64,000 nt of DNA. Origin: an uncultured Opitutales bacterium. Its GTDB lineage: Bacteria > Verrucomicrobiota > Verrucomicrobiia > Opitutales > Intestinicryptomonadaceae. The DNA is taken from positions 151,238-215,237 of the forward strand of contig CALXLK010000003.1 of the NCBI GenBank assembly GCA_944389175.1, given 5' to 3'. Every line of letters starts with the position of its first letter. Within the stretch, counting starts at the first letter, position 1. This document shows positions 44,009 to 51,492 of this stretch, in pieces. The notes under the pieces are model-generated. The model searched no databases. It worked only from the letters and a program-made list of their open reading frames with translations, and was not told the DNA's origin. The position numbers and the translations under genes are program-made.

Positions 44009-44802
44009 GAAAAATCGCATTGTTTGTGGCGCTATGCATCTCTGCGCAGATGTCGGCTTTCTCAGCCGGCGGCGGCGCCTCTTCGGGCGGCGAATATGTA
44101 GGCGGCGATGTATTCTTCCACACTTTAAGGCACTCTCCCGAGATACTCAAAGGCGCAGAGGCTTTGAATGCTTGGAACAAGGCCGTGCCGGCCGTAGGAC
44201 TGGAAATAAAATGCGGGAAAAACCAGTACGCCTCTTATAAGTTTTCAAATTCCGTAGCGGTTGTCCAACACGCCGACTCCCGTGCGAAAGTCGACGAATT
44301 TAAACAGCAAAAGACAAGCGCCATGAATGTGCCGGGAAACCGGGAGCCCTCCGTTTCGCATTTGAGCATGGAAATAGAAAACGGTCGCTTCGAGTTCGCA
44401 TCGAAAGAGCTGCGCGCATCGAGCACATTCAAGATTAAGACGCATGCCGGAGTCTTTGACGTTAGGTCTAAGATGTTCATAATAGACGATGCCGGCGACT
44501 CGGTGTTAATCTACGTTCTTGAAGGCATGGCGCGTTTCCATTCAGCCGACGGCAAGTCGGATTTCCTCCGCGCCGGGCAAAAGGCCATTGCAAAGAAATC
44601 GGCGGCGGGAAAAATTTTTCCGCTAGCAATAGAGCAAATGGGCATAACCGAAGAGTCCGAGGCTATATCTAGGCTTTCGGCTTGCAGGCAGATAGTTGAG
44701 AGCGTAGTTTTTGAACGCGGCGCGGACGGGAACATCGGCGCGCGGCGCGCGATATACAAAGAGTATTTTGCAAATCCTCCAAGCTACATCCACAGAAAAT
44801 AA
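44005..44802 (+). CDS. Exported FecR-like domain protein
   Basis: This 265-residue protein has a signal peptide ([20 protein letters not shown]) and a beta-rich FecR-like region: [75 protein letters not shown]. This is the repeated beta-strand pattern of FecR domains seen in stand-alone periplasmic proteins. Its start overlaps the leuS stop by 4 bp and its stop overlaps lpxI by one base. The role is unknown. Confidence 0.7.
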   Translation: MRKIALFVALCISAQMSAFSAGGGASSGGEYVGGDVFFHTLRHSPEILKGAEALNAWNKAVPAVGLEIKCGKNQYASYKFSNSVAVVQHADSRAKVDEFKQQKTSAMNVPGNREPSVSHLSMEIENGRFEFASKELRASSTFKIKTHAGVFDVRSKMFIIDDAGDSVLIYVLEGMARFHSADGKSDFLRAGQKAIAKKSAAGKIFPLAIEQMGITEESEAISRLSACRQIVESVVFERGADGNIGARRAIYKEYFANPPSYIHRK

Positions 44803-45650
44803 TGAATCAGTTATCGCAATTTCTTCCGGACAATTTCGACGCCTCCGCGCGGCTTTCAATATTGGCGGGGCGCGGCGAATATCCGAAATTGCTTGCCCAA
44901 AAGCTAAAAGATTGCGGCCTCGACGTGTATATCACGGCCTTTGAGGACGAGACGGCCCCGGAATTTCTGGAGGAGTACGTCGCCTGCGACCGCGCCGATA
45001 TAATAAACGTCGGGCAGCTGGGCAAGCTTTTAAAAGCCCTAAAGAAGCGCCAAATACGCTATGCGATAATGGCCGGCCAGATAACGCCAAAGAAACTGTT
45101 TAAAGGGCTGAAACTTGATTTGAAGGCGATGCTTGTAATGGCCACGCTCAAGCGCCGAAATGCCGAGACGATCTTCGGGGCGATAGCCTCGGAGATGTCA
45201 AAAATTGGGGTGGAACTTTTGGATGCGCGCAGTTTTCTCGACGACAGCCTCGCGCCTAAAGGTTTTTTTTCCGGGAAGAAATGGAATATTTCTGACGACA
45301 GCCTAAACTACGCCATGACAATAGCCAGGGAAATGGCGCGCCTTGATGTTGGGCAGTCGTGCGTAGTCGCGCGCGGGAGCGTACTGGCGGTGGAAGCCTG
45401 GGAGGGAACCGACAGCATGATAGAGCGCGCGGGCACGTTCGGCGCCCGGGATTGTCTTTTTGCAAAGACTGTAAAGCCCAATCAAGACTACCGTTTCGAC
45501 GTCCCCGTCATAGGCGAGCGCACCGTGCGCAAACTCGCGGCGGCCAATATAAGGAATGTTGTTGTAGAGGCGGGCAAAGTCCTCATACTGGACAAGGCGC
45601 GCGTAAAGGCACTGGCAGAGGCAAACGATATTAAAATTTACGGAATATGA
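44802..45650 (+). CDS. lpxI: UDP-2,3-diacylglucosamine pyrophosphatase LpxI
   Basis: This 282-residue protein matches LpxI (DUF1009): LSILAGRGEYPKLLAQKLKDCG at the N-terminus, GQLGKLLKALKKRQIRYAIMAGQITPKKLF, then the C-terminal catalytic region with DVGQSCVVARGSVLAVEAWEGTDSMIERAG and KTVKPNQDYRFDVPVIGERTVRKLAAANI. It cleaves UDP-2,3-diacylglucosamine to lipid X in lipid A synthesis, replacing LpxH found in enterobacteria. It overlaps both neighbours, which indicates one transcript. Confidence 0.95.
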   Translation: MNQLSQFLPDNFDASARLSILAGRGEYPKLLAQKLKDCGLDVYITAFEDETAPEFLEEYVACDRADIINVGQLGKLLKALKKRQIRYAIMAGQITPKKLFKGLKLDLKAMLVMATLKRRNAETIFGAIASEMSKIGVELLDARSFLDDSLAPKGFFSGKKWNISDDSLNYAMTIAREMARLDVGQSCVVARGSVLAVEAWEGTDSMIERAGTFGARDCLFAKTVKPNQDYRFDVPVIGERTVRKLAAANIRNVVVEAGKVLILDKARVKALAEANDIKIYGI

Positions 45651-46060
45651 GTGTAATCGACGAAAAGAAACAGGCGCTTGAAGATGAATACGGGCTTTTC
45701 CCCGATCCGCAGGAGCTCTTTGAGTACCTCATAGAAAAAAATAAGAATCAGCCGCATCTGGAGGCAAAGTTCAAGACGGAGGAAAATCTGGTAAAGGGGT
45801 GCGTGTCGAGCCTGTGGCTTGTATGCGGGTACGACGGGAACAAGTGCGTTTTCAAAAGCGACGCGGACTCCCTGATAACGCGGGCTATCGCATCGGTCGT
45901 ATGCGATCTTTACAGCGGGCTTACGCCCTCGGAAGTCATGCAGCTGGATCCGTCGGTATTGGCGCATGTCAATATTTCGACACATCTATCGCCAAATAGG
46001 CGCAACGGGCTTAGCCAGCTGTGCAAGCGCATACGCGAATTTGCCGAAACAAAAATCTGA
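45647..46060 (+). CDS. sufE: SufE-like sulfur acceptor protein
   Basis: This 137-residue protein matches SufE: YGLFPDPQELFEYLIEKNKNQPHLEAKFKTEENLVKGCVSSLWLVCGYDG carries the sulfur-accepting Cys in VKGCVS, and the later segment SLITRAIASVVCDLYSGLTPSEVMQLDP is typical. It takes sulfur from a cysteine desulfurase for Fe-S assembly. The genes for SufS and the scaffold are not in the window. It overlaps lpxI by 4 bp. Confidence 0.92.
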   Translation: MSVIDEKKQALEDEYGLFPDPQELFEYLIEKNKNQPHLEAKFKTEENLVKGCVSSLWLVCGYDGNKCVFKSDADSLITRAIASVVCDLYSGLTPSEVMQLDPSVLAHVNISTHLSPNRRNGLSQLCKRIREFAETKI

Positions 46061-46066
46061 ATTAAA

Positions 46067-46822
46067 ATGAAGACGAATATGAAAAAATATATAACACTAC
46101 TGGCGGCGGCCATGTGCGCGTCGATATGCGGGGCCGAGGTATTCAAGCTGTCCTCCCCCGACGGGAAGCTCAATGCCGAAATAGACGTAACGAACCAATT
46201 CAAGATAACCGCGAGCATAGGGGGTATGCCGCTGGTCAAAGGAGCGAGCGTATACATGCTTACCACGCGCAACCGCTGCTATAGCGGCGGCCCGTACAGC
46301 CTCGACAGGAGGTTTTACCGCGGCGACTCCCCCAGTCAGGACTACAACCAGCTTGAATTTAGCTATACAAACAACGGCTACAAGGTGTACGTGCGCGCCT
46401 ACAACGACGCCCTGGCCTTCCGCGCTGAATTAAAAGCCCATCCCTACGTTGAAAACATAATAGACGAGGTAATTGAGATCCCGTCCAGAAACGAGCCTTC
46501 ATGCTGCGAGTTGCCGCAGATGATCCGTTTTGACGGGCTCAATTCCGCGGCGTTTGTGGAGGCGTGCCTCGACGGGTATCCAAAATTCAACTTGCATTAC
46601 GATTCAAAGAAGAAAGCGTTCGTTTCGAGCTTCAAAAAGATAAAAAATGACGACGAATTCGAAAGCGATTATATCTACAAGATCGACGGCAAGGCGCGTT
46701 TTCTTCCGTGGCGGGCCTTCACTTTGGCTTACGGCTACGCCGATCCGAGGATAAAGGCGCTGGAGGACAGGCTGGCAAACGACACCTCGATGAAAAAAAT
46801 TGAAAGAAAAATGCTTGAATAA
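46067..46822 (+). CDS. Stand-alone GH97 N-terminal-type domain, exported
   Basis: This 251-residue protein has a signal peptide (KKYITLLAAAMCASICGAE) followed by VFKLSSPDGKLNAEIDVTNQFKITASIGG, the usual start of the GH97 N-terminal beta-super-sandwich. It continues with YNQLEFSYTNNGYKVYVRAYNDALAFRAEL and ends around RFLPWRAFTLA, the place where GH97 enzymes pass into the catalytic barrel. The barrel itself is absent: the protein stops after a short helical tail and the next gene is ExbB. It may bind glycans or be a truncated enzyme. It lies 6 bp after sufE. Confidence 0.65.
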   Translation: MKTNMKKYITLLAAAMCASICGAEVFKLSSPDGKLNAEIDVTNQFKITASIGGMPLVKGASVYMLTTRNRCYSGGPYSLDRRFYRGDSPSQDYNQLEFSYTNNGYKVYVRAYNDALAFRAELKAHPYVENIIDEVIEIPSRNEPSCCELPQMIRFDGLNSAAFVEACLDGYPKFNLHYDSKKKAFVSSFKKIKNDDEFESDYIYKIDGKARFLPWRAFTLAYGYADPRIKALEDRLANDTSMKKIERKMLE

Positions 46823-46914
46823 TTGAATATGGGGGTCATTATGTCCCAACATACGAGGCGGAATTAGCGATTTTTATGTACATTTTATAAATAACACCAA
46901 AAGAAATAAAACTA

Positions 46915-47754
46915 ATGAAAAAAAGACTACTTACCATACTATCGATATTGGCAATGGCGTTTACGGCACAATTTGCTTTCGCGCAGGCTGCGGATGCCCC
47001 GGCAGGAGATGCTCCGGCGAAGCCCGACCAGCCTAAAGTCGTGGAAAAATCGTTGGCCGACATGTGGCGCGCAGGCGGTTGGACGATGTATCCGTTGGGG
47101 TTCTTCGGTATTTTTGGAACCACGCTAATAGTGTACAATTTCATAGTAGTTCGCAAAAAGAAGTTCTTGAATCCCGACGGAGTGAAGCAGGTTGAAAAGT
47201 ATATCAACGCCCTTCAGATTCAGGAAGCCGTGGATTACTGCGAAAAGAACCCCTCTCCGATAACAAACATCATCGGAAGCGGCCTTGCCAGAGCCGATGT
47301 TCGCGGCATAGACGCCGACGAGGTGTCGACCGCCATGGAGGAAGCCTCCGCGGCCGAATTTGCGGATCCGTACGTATTGATAAACTACCTCTCGGTTATA
47401 GCTTCGCTGGCGCCCATGTTGGGTCTGTACGGAACGGTTTCGGGTATGGTCAAGGCGTTTAATACGATAGCCACCGAAGGCGCAGGCAGCGCTTCGAAGC
47501 TTGCCGACAACATTTCGGAAGCGCTTATTACAACGGCGGCGGGCATGATAGTAGGCATCCCGTCAATGTTCTTCTTCTTCTACTTTAAAAACAAGTACGG
47601 CGCGATTATATCGGGGGCAAGCAGCATAATAGGCGACTTGGTCTTCAACCTTAAAACGTGCCTTAAATACGGTCCGCAGGAAGTCGAGGAGACTGTTGAG
47701 GCGCCTGTTGAAGAGGCGGCGGCTCCGGCAGCAGAAGAAACCCAACAGCAATAA
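46915..47754 (+). CDS. exbB: ExbB/TolQ/MotA-type proton channel protein
   Basis: This 279-residue protein begins with a cleavable leader (KKRLLTILSILAMAFTAQFAFAQ) and an Ala/Pro linker, then three membrane helices: MYPLGFFGIFGTTLIVYNFIVV, LINYLSVIASLAPMLGLYGTVSGMVKAFN and ISEALITTAAGMIVGIPSMFFFFYF. The second and third are the TolQ/ExbB signature. The C-terminal 25 residues are Glu/Ala/Pro-rich. With ExbD it uses the proton gradient to drive outer-membrane transport or envelope work. It is the first of three linked genes ending in a terminator. Confidence 0.92.
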   Translation: MKKRLLTILSILAMAFTAQFAFAQAADAPAGDAPAKPDQPKVVEKSLADMWRAGGWTMYPLGFFGIFGTTLIVYNFIVVRKKKFLNPDGVKQVEKYINALQIQEAVDYCEKNPSPITNIIGSGLARADVRGIDADEVSTAMEEASAAEFADPYVLINYLSVIASLAPMLGLYGTVSGMVKAFNTIATEGAGSASKLADNISEALITTAAGMIVGIPSMFFFFYFKNKYGAIISGASSIIGDLVFNLKTCLKYGPQEVEETVEAPVEEAAAPAAEETQQQ

Positions 47755-47772
47755 TACATCGACTGCTAAAAT

Positions 47773-48177
47773 ATGAAAACTTGGAGAGCACCGGAAGGCG
47801 ACGATAAGTTTGAGCTGACGCCCATGATCGACGTCGTCTTCCTCTTGATTACGTTCTTTATGACCGTGACAAGCTATGCTTCCGCAGAATTGGTCCAGGT
47901 AGTCATGCCGAATGCGCCGGAGGCCAAGGTGCCCGACGACGTGGGTGACAGGCAATTTTTGTCTATCTCCGAGAACGGCACTTTCTTCCTCGGCGCCTTT
48001 TCCTCTGATCTGGACACGATAAAAAAAGCCCTTATAGCCCGCAACAGCGTTCCCGGCTTCAAGGGCGCCTACATTAGAGCCGACGCCCATACGCCGTTTA
48101 GGTACGTCGACAAATTGATGAAGGTGTGCGCGGAGGCAGGCGTTTACAACATATTGTTTGGAACTTTGAAAGACTGA
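47773..48177 (+). CDS. exbD: ExbD/TolR biopolymer transport protein (first)
   Basis: This 134-residue protein has a short cytoplasmic start, one membrane helix with the key Asp (FELTPMIDVVFLLITFFMTVTSYA) and a periplasmic domain ending in VDKLMKVCAEAGVYNILFGTLKD, all typical of ExbD. It works with the ExbB encoded upstream. Confidence 0.92.
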   Translation: MKTWRAPEGDDKFELTPMIDVVFLLITFFMTVTSYASAELVQVVMPNAPEAKVPDDVGDRQFLSISENGTFFLGAFSSDLDTIKKALIARNSVPGFKGAYIRADAHTPFRYVDKLMKVCAEAGVYNILFGTLKD

Positions 48178-48181
48178 TTCT

Positions 48182-48655
48182 ATGGCAATAAAGACGAACG
48201 AAGTATTAAATTCGGAGGACAGCTTCGATCTGACATCGATGATCGACGTCGTCTTCCTGTTGCTCATTTACTTTATGTATTTGCCAATACAACAAGAGGC
48301 TGATTTGTTATTCTCGCTGCCGGCCGTCACAGAGCCCGACTCTAAAAATACGGTTTTGCCCAGCGAGCAGATTGTCGAAATCGCCCCCGACGGCAGTATT
48401 TTCTTAAACGGGGCGGAAATCGAGAATCTGGGCAGCAGGCTCTTCCCGAATCCGCAAAGCGCAAATAAAAAAGTTGAGTTTAACGAACTAGCTTCGACGC
48501 TCAAACGCTTAAAAATGAGCGCCGACCGCAGCGGAATATCTACGATTGTTTCAATATATCCCGATGCCGACGCACCCCACCAGGCGGCCATTTCCGTCTT
48601 GAACGCATGCGCGGCGGCCGGCATAAAACAAGTATCCTTCGCAGAAGCCGACTAG
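48182..48655 (+). CDS. ExbD/TolR biopolymer transport protein (second)
   Basis: This 157-residue second ExbD-type protein has the same core (FDLTSMIDVVFLLLIYFMYLPIQQEADLLFSLP) with the membrane Asp kept, and ends in ISVLNACAAAGIKQVSFAEAD. Its periplasmic part is longer and different from the first copy, so the two may act as a mixed dimer. Two ExbD genes after one ExbB is a frequent arrangement in PVC bacteria. Confidence 0.9.
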   Translation: MAIKTNEVLNSEDSFDLTSMIDVVFLLLIYFMYLPIQQEADLLFSLPAVTEPDSKNTVLPSEQIVEIAPDGSIFLNGAEIENLGSRLFPNPQSANKKVEFNELASTLKRLKMSADRSGISTIVSIYPDADAPHQAAISVLNACAAAGIKQVSFAEAD

Positions 48656-48661
48656 TCATTT

Positions 48662-48686
48662 AGCCCCGTGAGGGGCTTTTTTTTTT
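48662..48686 (+). terminator. Rho-independent terminator after ExbB/D genes
   Basis: Perfect 6-bp stem AGCCCC / GGGGCT with a GTGA loop and about ten T residues, directly after the second ExbD stop. Confidence 0.95.
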
Positions 48687-48783
48687 AATAGTTGCACAAG
48701 TCCGCCTTGGACGGCAACGCATTGCGGGCGCTTTTTTGATTGTGTGCGGCGCCTTTTTAAGTAGAGTTAAAAACGATAAAAAA

Positions 48784-49467
48784 ATGAATTCAGATCAACT
48801 ATTTTCACTTCCCGAATCGCTTAAGCGCTTTAGCGACTTTTTCCCGGGCGACGTGCCGCCGTGGGAATGGGTAAAAAACATAAAGGCGGCGCTTGAGAGT
48901 GTCGATTTTTCAAAGTTGGAATCGAAAAAAGACATACCCGACGGCGTAAAGATAGAGGGAGAGGTCTATATCCATCCGTCTGTGAAACTGCCCCCGTTTG
49001 CGCATATTGTAGGTCCGGCTTGGATCGGCGAGAACACTGAAATGAGGATTGGATGTTTTGTCAGGGGAAATGTGATTGTGGGCAAAGACTGCGTTATGGG
49101 AAATTCTTGCGAGTACAAGAACTCGATGCTCTTGGACACGGTGCAAACTCCGCATTACAACTATGTCGGGGATTCTATATTGGGAAACAAGTCGCACCTT
49201 GGCGCGGGCGTGATATGCGCAAATTTGCGCATAGACCAAAAAGACGTCGTCTTAAGGCTTCCGGAGGGCTCGGTTGAGACGGGCATGCGCAAGCTCGGCC
49301 TTATTCTCGGAGACGAGGCCGAAATAGGCTGCAACAGCGTTCTTCAGCCCGGGACAATACTTATGAGGCGCGCAGTGGTGCTCTCCTGCCCTTTTGGCGG
49401 TTTTCTCGAAGAAAACACTATGGCCGCTCCCCGCACTTCAATTAGAAAGATAAAGAGATTGTACTAA
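48784..49467 (+). CDS. Left-handed beta-helix (hexapeptide) nucleotidyl/acyltransferase-like protein
   Basis: From the ATG at 48784 the protein has 227 residues. After an N-terminal helical part (SLPESLKRFSDFFPGDVPPWEWVKNIKAALE) comes a hexapeptide-repeat helix: VKIEGEVYIHPSVKLPPFAHIVGPAWIGENTEMRIGCFVRGNVIVGKDCVMGNSCEYKNSML, HYNYVGDSILGNKSHLGAGVICANLRI. This resembles the C-terminal acyltransferase domain of GlmU and related sugar-nucleotide enzymes, without the pyrophosphorylase domain. Substrate unknown. It lies 1 bp upstream of an ArnC-like gene, which suggests a surface-sugar pathway. Confidence 0.75.
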   Translation: MNSDQLFSLPESLKRFSDFFPGDVPPWEWVKNIKAALESVDFSKLESKKDIPDGVKIEGEVYIHPSVKLPPFAHIVGPAWIGENTEMRIGCFVRGNVIVGKDCVMGNSCEYKNSMLLDTVQTPHYNYVGDSILGNKSHLGAGVICANLRIDQKDVVLRLPEGSVETGMRKLGLILGDEAEIGCNSVLQPGTILMRRAVVLSCPFGGFLEENTMAAPRTSIRKIKRLY

Positions 49468-49468
49468 A

Positions 49469-50194
49469 ATGGATATATCCGTAATTGTACCGGTATACAA
49501 CGAGCAGGAAAACTTAAATCCGCTCTTTGAAAGATTGACAAAGACACTCGACGGTTTGGGAAAGAGCTACGAGATTATCTTCGTCAACGACGGCAGCGCG
49601 GACAAGTCGTTTGAGATGCTCTCCGGCTTTCATAAGAAGCGCCCGGACGTAGTCAAGGTCATAGATTTCACGCACAATTTCGGGCAACACCCCGCCATAA
49701 TAGCGGGGTTTGCAAACGCCTCAGGAAACCTCGTTGTAACTATCGACGCCGATTTGCAGAATCCGCCTGAAGAAATAGTAAAGATCGTTCGGGAGTTTGA
49801 AGCGGGCCACGACTCCATCGGCACAATACGCCTCAACCGCAACGATAATTGGTTTAGAAGGTACGGTTCCAAGGCGGCGAATAAACTGCGCAGGATTGTC
49901 ACAAAAGTGCCTATCACCGACCAGGGTTGCATGTTGCGCGGCTACTCGAAGGAAATCGCCTCGCGGATTGCGAGGGAGAGCAGGAAATCTACTTTTATCC
50001 CGATGCTGGCCTACAAGTTTAGCAAGAACCCCGTTGAAATATATGTATTGCATGCCGCGCGCAACGCGGGAGAGTCCAAATACAACGCGTTTTCCTTGGC
50101 GAAGCTGGCGCTAAATTTGTTTAAAAACGGAAAGCCCACGGAAGCGGAGCTTGAAAAGCCAAAATACGAAATTCGCGAAAAAATCGGGTTTTAA
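49469..50194 (+). CDS. GT2 glycosyltransferase, ArnC/DPM1-like, without membrane helices
   Basis: This 241-residue family 2 transferase has SVIVPVYNEQENLNPLFERL at the start, FVNDGSADKSFEM, the DxD in VTIDADLQNPPEEI near residue 95 and the acceptor-region ITDQGCMLRGYSKEIA. The order is that of polyprenyl-phosphate sugar transferases such as ArnC and DPM1. The two C-terminal membrane helices of ArnC are missing; it ends in a charged tail. It joins a sugar to a lipid phosphate on the inner face of the membrane. A formyltransferase follows two bases later, matching the order of Ara4N-type lipid A modification. Confidence 0.85.
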   Translation: MDISVIVPVYNEQENLNPLFERLTKTLDGLGKSYEIIFVNDGSADKSFEMLSGFHKKRPDVVKVIDFTHNFGQHPAIIAGFANASGNLVVTIDADLQNPPEEIVKIVREFEAGHDSIGTIRLNRNDNWFRRYGSKAANKLRRIVTKVPITDQGCMLRGYSKEIASRIARESRKSTFIPMLAYKFSKNPVEIYVLHAARNAGESKYNAFSLAKLALNLFKNGKPTEAELEKPKYEIREKIGF

Positions 50195-50195
50195 T

Positions 50196-51083
50196 ATGGA
50201 AAAAAGCGACGCGCGCATAATTTTTTTCGGGTTTGGCGACGTAGGCTACAAATGTCTAAAATTCATGCTTGAAAACGGCTACAACGTTGTCGCCGTTTTC
50301 ACCCACGACCGCGACGCGCACGAGGCAGACTGGTTCTCCACCCCGGAAAGCCTGGCAAAACAATACGGGGTACCCGTATACAAGCCCAAGACCCTAAAGG
50401 ACGCCGTTTGGGCCCAAACCGTAAAGGAACTAAGCCCCGATCTTATCCTTTCGCTTTACTATCGTAATAGAATACCCGAGGAAATTTTTAGGCAGGCGCG
50501 TCTTGGCGCATATAATCTTCACGGTTCCTATCTGCCTTCATACAAGGGTCGCGCTCCGCTTAATTGGGCTATTATAAACGGCGAAAATTACACGGGCGTA
50601 TCGCTGCATGTCCTCGAAAAAGATTTTGACACAGGCGATATAGTCGCGCGCAAAAAAGTCGATATCTTGCCCGACGAATACGTCGGCGACGTTCAGCCAA
50701 AAGTTTCAGCCGCGGCCGTAGAGATGTTTTCGGAAACTCTGCCCAAGCTAATAGACTCGACGGCCAAACGAATAAGCCAGTCCTCAATCGCCGAAAAATC
50801 ATCATATTTTGGCAAGCGCACCCCCGAGGACAGCAGAATCGATTTTTCGAAAAGCGCAAAAGACATCAGAAACTTAATACGCGCCGTAAGCCGCCCTTTC
50901 AACGGCGCCTTCTTCGACTTGTGCCAGCGCCGCTATCGAATTTGGCGGGCCGACATCGCGCCCAAAACCGAGGATTTGCCCGCGGGCCAAATTCGCTCGA
51001 TAGGCAAAAACGAAATTGTCTTTGCGGCCAAGGACGCCTACCTCGTATCGACAGACTTTGAAATAACCGATCTGCCCTCTTAG
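50196..51083 (+). CDS. ArnA-type sugar formyltransferase
   Basis: From the ATG at 50196 the protein has 295 residues. It matches the formyltransferase domain of ArnA and methionyl-tRNA formyltransferase: RIIFFGFGDVGYKCLKFML, and the 10-formyl-tetrahydrofolate region AYNLHGSYLPSYKGRAPLNWAIINGENYTGVSLHVLEKDFDTGDIVARKKVDI, which holds the Asn/His/Asp catalytic set. The HGSYLPSYKGRAPLNWA form is closer to ArnA than to Fmt. ArnA's decarboxylase half is absent. It likely formylates a 4-amino sugar nucleotide that the upstream transferase then uses. Confidence 0.82.
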   Translation: MEKSDARIIFFGFGDVGYKCLKFMLENGYNVVAVFTHDRDAHEADWFSTPESLAKQYGVPVYKPKTLKDAVWAQTVKELSPDLILSLYYRNRIPEEIFRQARLGAYNLHGSYLPSYKGRAPLNWAIINGENYTGVSLHVLEKDFDTGDIVARKKVDILPDEYVGDVQPKVSAAAVEMFSETLPKLIDSTAKRISQSSIAEKSSYFGKRTPEDSRIDFSKSAKDIRNLIRAVSRPFNGAFFDLCQRRYRIWRADIAPKTEDLPAGQIRSIGKNEIVFAAKDAYLVSTDFEITDLPS

Positions 51084-51190
51084 GCGCTCTTTCCGCGCCC
51101 GATTTTGCCCGCATGAAACGCCCGGCGCACTATCTCTGCGCGCAGGCCTTAAAAACCAGTTTCAGGCAAAGATTGTTTCTGCCATCTGTC

Positions 51191-51352
51191 CGGGCTTTCA
51201 ATAAAATGCGATAAGCAAAAGTTCCCGGATGGACATTTCTTTTCTTTCGCGCTTCGGGTTTTCCAATAAAACGCGGTGGGCAAAACAACACGCGCAAGCG
51301 CAGGCTTTTGCTGCATAGTTCGTGCTTCCCAACAAGCCGCGGCGAGTCAAAA
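51191..51352. repeat. Three imperfect 31-32 bp repeats in gene-free stretch
   Basis: Units at 51191-51221, 51255-51286 and 51321-51352 follow the pattern cg(g/t)gctttcaataaaa.gcg..g.(g)caaaa, spaced about 65 bp apart. The rest of the 51084-51492 gap between two convergent genes has no gene I can support. GGCGC / GCGCC at about 51082-51102 may end the upstream gene. Confidence 0.55.
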
Positions 51353-51492
51353 TAAAGACTGTTGGCCCCTCTGCGTCTGAGAAGGTACTGTAACATTTTG
51401 CTGCATTGCTATTTTTGGGGAAAAGACAATGCGGCTAAAAAGAAATAGTAGTCTGCTCGCGGATCATATTTAAAGCCGCGACGGCTCAATGA

